Source of the DNA: Candidatus Woesearchaeota archaeon | GTDB lineage: Archaea; Nanobdellota; Nanobdellia; SCGC-AAA011-G17; GW2011-AR17 | NCBI GenBank assembly: GCA_017608525.1 | Contig: JAFCFS010000007.1 | Span: forward strand, 1-39,066 | Length of the DNA: 39,066 nt | Direction: 5' to 3' | In this document: positions 25,615 through 34,142 of the stretch, piece by piece | How positions within the stretch are numbered: position 1 is the stretch's first letter | How the letters are laid out: every line of letters begins with the position of its first letter | Notes under the pieces: generated by a model | Seen by the model: the letters and a program-made list of their open reading frames with translations, nothing else | What the model was told of the DNA's origin: nothing | Database searches by the model: none | Program-made: the position numbers and the translations under genes

Positions 25615-26589
25615 ATGAAAGAAAAAAAGAAAAATTTTTGGAAATATGCTACCTTTGCCCTGATCGTTATTTTTGCAATAGCAATTGTAGCAATAAATAA
25701 TAGAAACCAAAGTTGTCAATCGATTGGTAAAGATGAGGCAGCGAAGAAAGCAATAGACTTCATCAACAAAAATATATTACCACCAACAACTAAAGCAGTG
25801 TTAGAAAATGTTGAGAGAGATGGTTGTTTGTACAAGATGGCGATTAACATAGGTGGTCAGAAATTAGAAACATATCTTACAATGGATGGAAATTTATTGT
25901 TTCCGCAAGCTATTGATCTAAACACAAAATTACAACCTAGAACTACAACTCCACAACAAGAACAAAGCGATTTACCAAAAACTGAAAAACCGAAAGTTGA
26001 GTTATTTATAATGTCCTATTGTCCATTTGGAGTACAAAGCCTAAAAGGAATAATTCCAGTTGTTAAGCTACTAAAAAACAAAATCGACTTTTCTTTAGAA
26101 TTCGTTGATTATGCAATGCACGGTGAAAAAGAAGTTTATGAAAATCTCAGAATGTATTGTATAGAGAAAGAGCAGCAAGATAAACTCCTAGACTATTTGG
26201 AATGCTTTGTTAAAGATGGAAATTCGGAAAGGTGCTTAGATGAGGTTAATATTGACAAAGATTCATTGAAGGAGTGCATGGACAAAACAGACAAGGAATA
26301 CGGAATAACAGAAAGTTTAAATGATAGAACAAAATGGGCTGGAGGAAGATTCCCACCATTTACTGTTCATACAGAGCTCAATAAAAAATATGGTGTGAGG
26401 GGTTCGCCAACGCTTGTAATCAATGGCCAAGTTGCAAGAAGTGGAAGAGATCCGGCAAGTTATTTAAGTACTATATGTTCGGCATTTACTGAAGAGCCGG
26501 AAGAATGCAGTATGGAAGTGTCAACACAAACGCCATCTCCAGGATTCGGAGGTGGAACAGGAGGTAGCAGTGGAGGAAATTGCGGTTAA
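25615..26589 (+). CDS. Membrane-anchored thioredoxin-fold (DsbA/GILT-like) protein
   Basis: This 324-aa protein has an N-terminal membrane anchor (residues 10-28), a PepSY-like or cystatin-like stretch with ETYLTMDGN, a linker rich in Thr/Gln/Pro, and a thioredoxin fold. The redox motif is SYCPFG (C136), with Gly in place of the second Cys of CxxC, so it is monothiol. A DsbA-like helical insertion carries four further Cys (MYCIEKEQQ, LECFVKD, RCLDE, KECMDK). The cis-Pro loop is GSPTLVING. The C-terminus is Gly-rich and ends CG. It may form disulfides in exported proteins such as the Cys-rich surface protein. The stop overlaps the RSH stop (TTAA). Confidence 0.75.
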   Translation: MKEKKKNFWKYATFALIVIFAIAIVAINNRNQSCQSIGKDEAAKKAIDFINKNILPPTTKAVLENVERDGCLYKMAINIGGQKLETYLTMDGNLLFPQAIDLNTKLQPRTTTPQQEQSDLPKTEKPKVELFIMSYCPFGVQSLKGIIPVVKLLKNKIDFSLEFVDYAMHGEKEVYENLRMYCIEKEQQDKLLDYLECFVKDGNSERCLDEVNIDKDSLKECMDKTDKEYGITESLNDRTKWAGGRFPPFTVHTELNKKYGVRGSPTLVINGQVARSGRDPASYLSTICSAFTEEPEECSMEVSTQTPSPGFGGGTGGSSGGNCG

Positions 26590-28526
26590 TTTTTCTTTTC
26601 TTCCTTTTTTGAAAGATATACTTTTTTAACGCCATTTAAATTTTTTATTAAAGATATTATTTTCTTTAAATGGTCTATTCCTCTACTTTCCAATAAAAAA
26701 CTGCACTCTATTAATTCGCCAGCCGATTTTGCATTTGCTTTTTTAATGTTCGTCTTTGTAGAGATTATAGCATTTAATATCTCAACAAATAAACCAACTC
26801 TGTTTAATCCCCTAACTGTAATCTCAACATTTGGGCCTATTTTATCCACCCACTCTGCATGAACTATAAATTTCCTTAAAGATCTTGTTCTTCCCTTTAT
26901 AAGTTTACAATTTTTTTTATGTATCATTACCCTACCAACTTTTGAAGCAAGTCCAACAATCTGATCTCCTGGAAGAGGATTACAACATTTAGAAAGTTTA
27001 ATTTTTGGATTGGTAATTCCAGAAACAGATATTATCCACTCTTCGAGCTCTTTTTTCTCTTCGCCAACACTTGCGCTTGCACTTACTGGTATTTTTTCCA
27101 CCGATCTTATATATTGTTTGATTTTAGATCTTGCCCTTGAAGTTTTAACATATTTTAACCAGTCTCTACTCGGTCTCTGTGTCTTTGAAGTAATAACCTC
27201 AACAATATCTCCATTCTTGAGAACTGTTTTTAAGGGAACGAATTTTCCATTTACTTTTGCTCCAATTGCTCTTTCTCCAAGCTCACTATGGACAGCATAT
27301 GCAAAGTCTATTACACACGAACCTTTAGGAAGTTCAATTACCTTACCTTTTGGAGTAAAAGTAAATATTTCGTCTTCAAAAAGGTCTATATGAAGCATTT
27401 CAAGAAATTCCTTATAATCTTTTAAACTTTGTTTCCATTCCAAAACTTCCTTCAGCCAGTTTAGCTTGTTATCAAATTCGCTGTTATCACATACACCTTT
27501 ATATCTCCAATGTGCAGCTATACCATTCTCTGCTATATTATCCATTTCTTCTGTTCTTATCTGGATTTCTATAGGTTGTCCCCCTTCTCCAATAACAACT
27601 GTGTGAAGCGATTGATACATATTTGATTTCGGCATTGCAATATAATCGTCAAATTCTTTAGGGATGGGTTTCCACATATTATGTATGATTCCAAGAATTT
27701 CGTAACAATCTTTCACTGTCTTTGTTATTATTCTAATTCCGACAACATCGTATATTTCTTCAAAACTGCATTTCTTCCTTTGCATCTTTCTGTATATACT
27801 GTAAATATGTTTTGGCCTTCCTTTTATAATAACATCTTTTTTTCCATGTTTTTCCAACTCTTTTCTAACAACAGCTATAATTTTTTCTATTTCTTTTTCT
27901 CTATGCTCCATGCTCTTCTTTATCTTTTGTGAAATTTCTTCATAAATTTCAGGATGAAGGTATTTAAATGCGAGGTCTTCAAGTTGCCATTTTATGCTAC
28001 AAATTCCAAGTCTATACGCGATTGGTGCATAAATTTCCATTGCTTCCTTCGCTATCCTTTTTTGTTTTTCTTTTCTAAAATACTCTAAGGTTTGCATATT
28101 GTGAAGCTTATCAGCCAATCTTATAAACAAAATTCTTATGTCTTTTATTGAAGCCAAGATTACTTTTCTCAAACTTTCAGCATGATATTCTTCCATACTC
28201 CTAAACTCATATTTATTTAGGTTTGTTACGCCATCAACTAAGGATGCAATTTTCTCCCCGAATTCCTTCTTAATTTCATCTAAGCTCACATTTGTATCTT
28301 CTACAACATCATGCAACAATCCAGCAGCAATTGTTAAGGCATCCAGCTTTAAATCAGCTAAAATTGATGCAACCGCAAGTGGATGCCATATGAACGGTTT
28401 GCCTGATGCTCTAAATTGATCTTTATGAGCCTTTTTTGCGAAGTTGTAGGCTTTTTTAATTAACTCTATATTTTTCTCCTCCTTTTCATAGCTTTTCACT
28501 TTTTGGATTAATTCATCAATGTGCAT
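26586..28526 (-). CDS. rsh: Bifunctional (p)ppGpp synthetase/hydrolase, long RelA/SpoT homologue
   Basis: This 646-aa protein has the complete long-RSH layout. The HD hydrolase has H48, H72-D73 (LHDVVEDT) and D139 (RLADKLHNM). The synthetase domain has GRPKHIYSIYRKM, YDVVGIRI and DDYIAMPKSNMYQSLHT, with EIQIRT and IAAHWRYK. A TGS domain (FTPKGKVIELPKGS) follows, then the CC/zinc-finger-like region SKCCNPLPGD and a C-terminal ACT domain (about 575-646). Both active sites look intact. Long RSHs are common in bacteria and rare in archaea. The ATG is 26 nt after a TATA box (28548-28556), so it is leaderless. Confidence 0.94.
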   Translation of the reverse strand: MHIDELIQKVKSYEKEEKNIELIKKAYNFAKKAHKDQFRASGKPFIWHPLAVASILADLKLDALTIAAGLLHDVVEDTNVSLDEIKKEFGEKIASLVDGVTNLNKYEFRSMEEYHAESLRKVILASIKDIRILFIRLADKLHNMQTLEYFRKEKQKRIAKEAMEIYAPIAYRLGICSIKWQLEDLAFKYLHPEIYEEISQKIKKSMEHREKEIEKIIAVVRKELEKHGKKDVIIKGRPKHIYSIYRKMQRKKCSFEEIYDVVGIRIITKTVKDCYEILGIIHNMWKPIPKEFDDYIAMPKSNMYQSLHTVVIGEGGQPIEIQIRTEEMDNIAENGIAAHWRYKGVCDNSEFDNKLNWLKEVLEWKQSLKDYKEFLEMLHIDLFEDEIFTFTPKGKVIELPKGSCVIDFAYAVHSELGERAIGAKVNGKFVPLKTVLKNGDIVEVITSKTQRPSRDWLKYVKTSRARSKIKQYIRSVEKIPVSASASVGEEKKELEEWIISVSGITNPKIKLSKCCNPLPGDQIVGLASKVGRVMIHKKNCKLIKGRTRSLRKFIVHAEWVDKIGPNVEITVRGLNRVGLFVEILNAIISTKTNIKKANAKSAGELIECSFLLESRGIDHLKKIISLIKNLNGVKKVYLSKKEEKKN

Positions 28527-28547
28527 ATTATCTGCAATTTTAAAACT

Positions 28548-28556
28548 ATTTATAAA
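28548..28556 (-). promoter_or_regulatory. TATA box of the RSH gene
   Basis: TTTATAAAT (minus strand) is centred 26 nt before ATG 28526. It lies just before the end of the upstream membrane gene, so RSH has its own promoter. Confidence 0.6.
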
Positions 28557-28558
28557 AC

Positions 28559-29272
28559 TTATCTTCTTCTGAATATTCCCTTTAGTCCACCTAAGAATTT
28601 ACCGAATCTCTCTGCTGTCATCTTTCTCTTTTCCAATGCCATTCTTTCCTTATGCCTTCTCCATTCCTCCTTTTGTGCGTATTCTTCAGGAGATATTCTA
28701 GAAGTCCTGAGAACTAAGAAATACATAATTATGCATAGAATAACAACACCTACAATCTTTACATGCCAAGAATAAACTTTTAGATAGTACAATGTGTCAT
28801 CGACAAGTCTACTTCCTACCGAAATATCTTTAATTTTCAACAAAAATATAAAAATTACAACATAAATACCAAACAAAACAATTCTTCTAAACCACCCTGG
28901 TCTAAAAATTCTACTAACAAAAACATATGGAAAGCCAATTATTATTACGATCCAAAGAAGTATAAACCTAAAAACAGTACCCAACATTAAGACCCATGAC
29001 TCTGGTAAAAATCTAACTCCAATTAGAGACATCACTAACGAAACAATTATGCCAGCAGCTTTATTTTCTATGACGCTTTTACTTGCCCATAATAAAACAG
29101 CAAAAACTAAAAGAAATAAACCTAATCTTATAAATGCGATATCTGAAAAAATGCCCTCACCACCAAATAAAATTTTGGAAACTTCCTCCAAAAATCCATA
29201 AATACTAGAATCGGCTGCAAAAACAGATTTGGTAAACAGAATAAAACACAGCAAGACAAAAATTTTTTTCAT
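28559..29272 (-). CDS. Multi-pass membrane protein with signal peptide, unknown function
   Basis: This 237-aa protein starts MKKIFVLLCFILFTKSVFAAD, a Sec signal peptide, then has about five membrane helices and a charged, Arg-rich C-terminal tail (EEWRRHKERMALEKRK, ending IFRRR). ATG 29272 is chosen because TTTAAATATATA (about 29291-29302, minus strand) lies 25 nt upstream. I do not recognise the family. The topology, with a cleaved signal then membrane bundle, and a basic cytoplasmic tail, resembles components of secretion or surface systems. That is inference. Confidence 0.7.
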   Translation of the reverse strand: MKKIFVLLCFILFTKSVFAADSSIYGFLEEVSKILFGGEGIFSDIAFIRLGLFLLVFAVLLWASKSVIENKAAGIIVSLVMSLIGVRFLPESWVLMLGTVFRFILLWIVIIIGFPYVFVSRIFRPGWFRRIVLFGIYVVIFIFLLKIKDISVGSRLVDDTLYYLKVYSWHVKIVGVVILCIIMYFLVLRTSRISPEEYAQKEEWRRHKERMALEKRKMTAERFGKFLGGLKGIFRRR

Positions 29273-29290
29273 ATCTTGATAATAGTATCC

Positions 29291-29302
29291 TATATATTTA
29301 AA
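29291..29302 (-). promoter_or_regulatory. TATA box of the 28559-29272 gene
   Basis: TTTAAATATATA on the minus strand is centred 25 nt before ATG 29272. It supports that start over the longer frame that begins 28 codons upstream. Confidence 0.55.
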
Positions 29303-29304
29303 GT

Positions 29305-30663
29305 TTATTTTTTCTTCATATCCTTCTTTATACCTTCTCCAATAAGAACACCACAAGCTGCTGCTCCTGCTATCCCTCTTGACAATCCGGCACCATCTCC
29401 ACCTACATATATATCTTTTATGTTTGTTTCTAGATATTTATTCGTTTTAATTTTTAACCCATGGAATTTGATTTCGGGAGCATATAAAAGTGTAGAATCG
29501 TTCGCTACTCCTGGAATAACTTTATTTAATCTCTCTATTCCGGCAACTATATTTTTAATTATTTTTCCAGGCAAAGCAAGGGATATGTCGCCATAAACAA
29601 CATCATCCAAGGTTGGCTTTACGAGATAATTAAGTTTGTGTTTTTCTTTACTTCTCTTTTCCATTCTTAAATCCCCTAATCTTTGTAGTATTATTTTACC
29701 TTTTCCTATCGTATTTGCAAGTGCAGCAACTTCCCTTCCATATTCGTTTGTATTGCTTAATGGATTTGTCAAAAATATTCTTATTAAGAATGCAAAATTT
29801 GTGTTTTCTCCAGGGTCTCCTTTTTCTGAATAACCATTAACAAGAACGAAATCGTCATGTGTCTCCTTTGTTACCTTACCGCCAGGGCATGTACAAAATG
29901 TTCTTGCAAATATTTTATTTTTCAAATACATATGGAACTTCATATCCCTAACTAAATTTGTTATCCAGTCTGTTATTTCTCTAGAAACTTCAACCCTAAC
30001 ACCAATATCTATAGGACTATACTCGTATTTAATGCCTAATTTTTTAACAATTTTTTCCAACCAACTTGCACCAACTCTTCCAGGTGCTAAAATCAACTTA
30101 TCATATTTGTAAACACCCTTAGTTGTTCTAATTTTATTTTCGTTTGGTATTATGTCTTTTACCTCTTCTTTGCATAAAAATTCTACACCTCTTACTTCAA
30201 GATCATTCTTAAATTTAGAAATCAAGTCTTTTAGGTTATTCGTTCCAACATGCGCCTGTCTTGTATACACGAATTTTATATCTGCTTGGCTTGCTTTTTT
30301 TCTTATTTCGTTAAGCAGAGCAATCTCGTCATTTGTTAATTCACGAGCAAAAACACCATACTCTGAAAAAATTTTTTCTACTTTTCCAACTAAGTTTTTA
30401 TTTTTCTTTAACCCAATTATTTCTGTTAAATTTGTTCCTACTTCTGTATCAAATATTATTTTACCGTCAGAAAAAAGACCTGCACCTCCTATTCCGCAAA
30501 CGACATTACACGGCTTACAAGATTTTTTGCAGTTATTTGGATATGGGCAAATTCTTTTTTCGCTGTCTCTCCCTTTATCAATTATTGTAACGTCGCAAAA
30601 ATCTGCTAATTCGTAAGCTGCAAACAATCCAGCTGGCCCACCACCTACTATAATAACTTTCAT
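29305..30663 (-). CDS. FAD-dependent dehydrogenase (COG2509-like)
   Basis: This 452-aa flavoprotein has the FAD-binding GGGPAGLFAAYELA at residues 7-20. Between residues 40 and 60 is a cluster of four to five cysteines (CPYPNNCKKSCKPCNVVCG). CGIGGAGLFSDGKI, then LILAPGRVGASWLEKI, and the C-terminal FAD motif DIYVGGDGAGLSRGIAGAAACG are typical of the uncharacterised FAD-dependent dehydrogenases in COG2509. It is cytosolic. The substrate is unknown. It stands alone between the membrane protein and the start of the repeat-containing accessory region. Confidence 0.88.
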   Translation of the reverse strand: MKVIIVGGGPAGLFAAYELADFCDVTIIDKGRDSEKRICPYPNNCKKSCKPCNVVCGIGGAGLFSDGKIIFDTEVGTNLTEIIGLKKNKNLVGKVEKIFSEYGVFARELTNDEIALLNEIRKKASQADIKFVYTRQAHVGTNNLKDLISKFKNDLEVRGVEFLCKEEVKDIIPNENKIRTTKGVYKYDKLILAPGRVGASWLEKIVKKLGIKYEYSPIDIGVRVEVSREITDWITNLVRDMKFHMYLKNKIFARTFCTCPGGKVTKETHDDFVLVNGYSEKGDPGENTNFAFLIRIFLTNPLSNTNEYGREVAALANTIGKGKIILQRLGDLRMEKRSKEKHKLNYLVKPTLDDVVYGDISLALPGKIIKNIVAGIERLNKVIPGVANDSTLLYAPEIKFHGLKIKTNKYLETNIKDIYVGGDGAGLSRGIAGAAACGVLIGEGIKKDMKKK

Positions 30664-30728
30664 CCGTTTTTGTGTTTTTATTTTTGGTTAATAAATTTTT
30701 TGTTTTTTGGTTCTGTTAACATATTGCG

Positions 30729-30781
30729 GATAAACGAAGGGTCCGAGCATAGCAAACGGAGAAGTCATGCCTTCGCGAGCT
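30729..30781. repeat. GC-rich repeat element, copy C (degenerate)
   Basis: A short GC-richer stretch with an inverted pair CGAAGG (30735-30740) and CCTTCG (30770-30775). The interior TCCGAGC, TAGC and GGAGAAGTC resemble copy A (TCCGAGCGTTAGCGAGGAAG at 31358-31377) with small indels. It overlaps the stop codon and last four codons of the asparaginase-like gene. Confidence 0.5.
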
Positions 30782-31268
30782 TTTTTTCTATAAATTGTCC
30801 ATTTTCTAAATTTCTTTTAACTTTATCCCAAGAATAAATTCTACCATTCATCGCAATATAAACACCATTTTCAAGAACATTTATAGCACCAACAGCGGTT
30901 CCTAAATTAAAATCAGCATCAGAATCTTTAAATTTTTCAGGCTTCATTGCACCTGTCAGAATTATAACTTTATCTTGAATATCACTTAATTTCTTAGCGG
31001 TTTCAATCATAGTATCTGTCCCATGAGTGATAACAATTTTATCAGAATTTGCTTTCTGGCAAGCTTCATAAATTTTTTCTCTATCTTCTTCAGTAATATC
31101 TAAGCTATCTTTTTTAAGAACAGAGATTATTTCAAATTCAAAATTTGGATTAACCTTTTCTAATATTCTTTTTACAGCTGGTTCTTCAATTTCAAAAGCG
31201 TAACCTTTTGTTAATCTTGGATAATCTTTATCTATTGTTCCGCCTGTCTGAATAAATACTACTTTCAT
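30765..31268 (-). CDS. Short asparaginase-family protein (N-terminal domain only)
   Basis: This 167-aa protein carries the first asparaginase motif QTGGTID (catalytic Thr in residues 8-11) and the second THGTDT (81-86), plus VIILTGAMKPEKF and GVYIAMNGRIYSWDKV. It lacks the C-terminal domain of the ~330-aa enzymes. Short, single-domain relatives with exactly this ending are known, so this is probably not a truncation. The last residues (LAKA) are encoded by repeat copy C. TATTTAAATAAA (about 31289-31300, minus strand) is a likely promoter. Amidohydrolase activity is inferred; the substrate is unproven. It is flanked by repeats C and A. Confidence 0.78.
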   Translation of the reverse strand: MKVVFIQTGGTIDKDYPRLTKGYAFEIEEPAVKRILEKVNPNFEFEIISVLKKDSLDITEEDREKIYEACQKANSDKIVITHGTDTMIETAKKLSDIQDKVIILTGAMKPEKFKDSDADFNLGTAVGAINVLENGVYIAMNGRIYSWDKVKRNLENGQFIEKKLAKA

Positions 31269-31304
31269 ATTTCATTATAGAAATTAAATTTATTTAAATA
31301 GATT

Positions 31305-31395
31305 GCGTTCTGCGAGCCGACGCCGATTGAATATAACATTCTGGCGTTATGCGAAGCTCCGAGCGTTAGCGAGGAAGTCGGGGTCGCCGTCGCTG
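31305..31395. repeat. GC-rich repeat element, copy A
   Basis: About 90 nt, much more GC-rich than its surroundings. It shares CCGATTGAATATAACAT (31323-31339), TGGCGTTATGCGAAGCT (31342-31358) and GAGCGTTAGCGA (31361-31372) with copy B, in the same order. Its end (GGGGTCGCCGTCG) appears inverted at the start of B as CGACGGCGACCCC. The region 31269-31471 has no gene otherwise; it holds the two divergent promoters and this element. Confidence 0.85.
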
Positions 31396-31471
31396 ATTTA
31401 TATACTAGAGTATTTATTTTAAAAGTTGAAATCAAAGAATTTATAAATATTAAGTTGTTCAAGTGGTCATT

Positions 31472-32485
31472 ATGAATGTCCAAATATTTTGTGATGCTTT
31501 ACAAGAGGGTTTATGGTTCAAAAAACTTTCAGAAAAATTAAGAGATGCTGAAATAAAAACTATCAAATCAAGAGGAAACAATCCAAGAATAATTGAAGAA
31601 TTAATCAGATATGATAGGCCTGATATCATTCTGTTGATAAACAATAAACCAGTTCTTGTAGTTGAAAAAACAGAAGAAGTACCGACCGGCCATAATGTGG
31701 GTCAAAGATTTGCTAGAATAGTTAGATCCGCCGAACTTCACATCCCATTTATTTATTTCTGCCCTTTTGTGGCGATGAAACATGGAAAATATGCAAATCA
31801 ATGTTATATAAATGCTAGATTGTTTGTTGCTGTCAAAAATATGAGTAAAATCCACAATACACCAATTTTAATAATTAATTGGAAATGTGATGACGACTAT
31901 GAATTAATAAGAGATGGAAGTGAAGACAAAGAATTAAAAGAATTGATAAATGACTTATTTCAAAATAATTTTAATTTTGGGAATTCAATTATTGTGAAAA
32001 AAATTCTTGAAAAAATGGATAAAGAGTATAATGAAAGAATTAAGATGTTTCCCAACTACAAAAACCCACCACCTACAGTAAAGATTATCAAAACTTCTGA
32101 TTTTATTAAAGAAATTAATAAAACTTTCGGCAATATAGAAATACCAAAGTATTTTTTAGAGAGAGATTATACTCTTCTATATAGGCTAGGGATGACTCCT
32201 GAAAAATGTAGGAGAGAAGATCCATTTACAGGAACACAACTAGTGTATGATTATATATGGTGTAGATATGGTGAAACAGTAAAGGAAAGAAAAATTAATT
32301 TAGTTTTAACAATTCCTTTAGTTACTATTAAAAGATGGAGAGAAGCTAATCCTGATGATTTACATAGAAAAAGACATTTATATTATACAATACCAGATCT
32401 ATTAGTGTTAAAAGATGGTATAATAGTAACAAACAAAATTAAGAAAGAGAGAAAAAAGCAGAAAACTCTGGGTGAAATAAAATGA
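31472..32485 (+). CDS. PD-(D/E)XK-like restriction nuclease, subunit 1
   Basis: This 337-aa protein has a nuclease-like core: RPDIILLINNKPVLVVEKTEE, with D51 and E65, followed by VPTGHNVGQRFARIVRSAE. The usual third residue (Lys two after Glu) is Thr67, with Lys66 adjacent, so the active site is a variant. The C-terminal half (KYFLERDYTLLYRLGMTPE, ETVKERKINLVLTIPLVTIKRWRE) may bind DNA. ATG 31472 is used because TTTATAAATAT (31440-31450) lies 27 nt upstream; the GTG at 31463 is in-frame. Its stop overlaps the next nuclease gene by ATGA. Two methyltransferase genes face it, which supports a restriction role. Confidence 0.65.
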   Translation: MNVQIFCDALQEGLWFKKLSEKLRDAEIKTIKSRGNNPRIIEELIRYDRPDIILLINNKPVLVVEKTEEVPTGHNVGQRFARIVRSAELHIPFIYFCPFVAMKHGKYANQCYINARLFVAVKNMSKIHNTPILIINWKCDDDYELIRDGSEDKELKELINDLFQNNFNFGNSIIVKKILEKMDKEYNERIKMFPNYKNPPPTVKIIKTSDFIKEINKTFGNIEIPKYFLERDYTLLYRLGMTPEKCRREDPFTGTQLVYDYIWCRYGETVKERKINLVLTIPLVTIKRWREANPDDLHRKRHLYYTIPDLLVLKDGIIVTNKIKKERKKQKTLGEIK

Positions 32486-32985
32486 TAAGAGAAGATGAAA
32501 TATATGTAAGAATTAAACAATTTTTAACAAGTAAAGGATGGATTGTTATTGGTGGGGAACCTCCAAATGGAACAAACAACATACCAAGAATAGAATTAAA
32601 AGACATGGAAACAAAAGAAAAAGGCAGTAAAGGTTCAAAGAAAATAGATCTTGTATTCTTCAAAGATGGTTACTTTTTATTAAATGAATTGAAAAGTGTT
32701 TTTAATCAAAAAGATGTCAATAAACTCAATGAAATAACCCAAAATGAGAAATGGAGAAAATCCTTTATTAACGCATTATATGAGAAGAGAATATTTAAGT
32801 GGAATAATATAAAAATAAATCCAGAAGATTATATAAAATCAGATATTTATCTAATAAAATCAATAAGTTATAGCGCAGGTAACAAAATACCTAATGATTT
32901 TGTTGTATTTATTGTTGGTAAAGAAAAAATAACAATTAAATTTGGTTTAAATATAAATACTGCTATTAAAAACTTATTTGTTTAG
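32482..32985 (+). CDS. PD-(D/E)XK-like restriction nuclease, subunit 2
   Basis: This 167-aa protein contains KKIDLVFFKDGYFLLNELKS: D56, E69 and K71, the textbook D-(x12)-ExK catalytic set of PD-(D/E)XK nucleases. The N-terminal ~50 residues start with a helix and a GWIVIGGEPPNG strand. It is coupled to the preceding nuclease-like gene by ATGA. Because that partner has an altered catalytic set and this one has an intact set, the two could be recognition and cleavage subunits of one enzyme; that is inference. The end overlaps the convergent methyltransferase gene by 4 nt (TTAG). Confidence 0.65.
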   Translation: MIREDEIYVRIKQFLTSKGWIVIGGEPPNGTNNIPRIELKDMETKEKGSKGSKKIDLVFFKDGYFLLNELKSVFNQKDVNKLNEITQNEKWRKSFINALYEKRIFKWNNIKINPEDYIKSDIYLIKSISYSAGNKIPNDFVVFIVGKEKITIKFGLNINTAIKNLFV

Positions 32986-34142
32986 TTTGTTTTTCTAAAA
33001 ATCATTATGAATTCCTCTTTCATTTTACCCATTGTTGTGTTATACTTACCCCTCTTGATCTCATACTGAAATTCAAGTCCAACCTTGGACCCAAATTTGA
33101 TGAACTTTTTATTTAATTCGATGGTTTTCCCTTTCACTGTTGGATTGCCAATTACAATACAGCAAAATTTATTATCTTTTAATACTCTACTCATCTCTTC
33201 AAATGCTTTAAGCATATCTTTATCAAATCTTTTAACTACATCATTACTTTGTCTTCGTCCCCCTATAAGTTCTTTGTCTAATTTTCTATCACTAAATCCT
33301 AACCATCTAAGTGAAAGTTTTTGATATTCTGCATAAGGAACGGCGGCAATATAAGGCGGGTGGGTTACTATCAAATCTATTTCAGAATCATTAATAAAAG
33401 CTAGGTTCCTTGTATCACCACAAACAACTTTGATATTTTTACTAAATTCTTTATATTTATCTAGTTGTAATATTCTTGATTTTATTTCATTAACTTTAGA
33501 TACAAATCTTTCAAAAGTATCTGTAACTTTTCCTTTTCTTTTGCTTATCATTAAATTCCCAAATTCTGAAGAAGCATTGGATACACCTCGAATAATGCTT
33601 GAGAAAGCCACTAAGCACATATCCCTTGCATCTTTGTTCTCTATAAAGTCTATATATTTTTTAATAATTGCGAGTTCAACTATAACTTGTGGTTGAAACC
33701 ATTTATCGATATATGGGAATTTTGGTACTTCATATTCTTCAATCATGTTTTTTTTATCAAATGAATATAGTGTCTTTTGTTCTCTTACAGAATAAATAGC
33801 TTGCTTTAAACTCATAATTAATTTTCCTATTTCTTTATCGAGTACTGTTTTTTCAATAGGAGTAATTTTCACTTTGGATATAAGACATGCAAGAGGATTT
33901 ATATCAATACCAATTGCTCTTCTTTTTCTAATCATTGCCTCTACAAGAGTTGTACCAGAACCAACAAAGTTATCTAAAATCAAATCATTTTCTCTACTAA
34001 AAATATCTATTAAATTACCTGCTATTTGGGGTATATATTTAGAGGAATATCTGTGAAAATTATGAGTTAAATAAGTCGTATCTGCATTGATAAACTCCCA
34101 ATTGATTTTGTTTATTCTCTTTAGATATTTTTTCTCAAGCAT
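32982..34142 (-). CDS. DNA methyltransferase (modification subunit 2)
   Basis: This 386-aa enzyme has FHRYSSKYIPQIAGNLI ahead of SAM motif I DNFVGSGTTLVEA (about residues 57-69) and a later motif IV LIVTHPPYIA (about residue 262). The order is I then IV with about 200 residues in between, unlike the beta-class neighbour. THPPY in place of DPPY or SPPY leaves N4-cytosine or N6-adenine open. ATG 34142 is used; GAGATGAT lies 4 nt upstream. The TTAG stop overlap links it to the nuclease genes. It overlaps the upstream methyltransferase by 8 nt, so the two are coupled. Confidence 0.85.
   Translation of the reverse strand: MLEKKYLKRINKINWEFINADTTYLTHNFHRYSSKYIPQIAGNLIDIFSRENDLILDNFVGSGTTLVEAMIRKRRAIGIDINPLACLISKVKITPIEKTVLDKEIGKLIMSLKQAIYSVREQKTLYSFDKKNMIEEYEVPKFPYIDKWFQPQVIVELAIIKKYIDFIENKDARDMCLVAFSSIIRGVSNASSEFGNLMISKRKGKVTDTFERFVSKVNEIKSRILQLDKYKEFSKNIKVVCGDTRNLAFINDSEIDLIVTHPPYIAAVPYAEYQKLSLRWLGFSDRKLDKELIGGRRQSNDVVKRFDKDMLKAFEEMSRVLKDNKFCCIVIGNPTVKGKTIELNKKFIKFGSKVGLEFQYEIKRGKYNTTMGKMKEEFIMIFRKTN

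Noticed and set aside
30765-31268. Asparaginase-like gene as a truncated enzyme
   Set aside because: Short single-domain relatives with the same ending exist, the promoter and reading frame are intact, and the stop lies where the repeat begins.
31265-31483. 72-codon minus-strand open frame through repeat A
   Set aside because: It crosses the repeat and two divergent promoters, has no ribosome site, and its composition is not protein-like.
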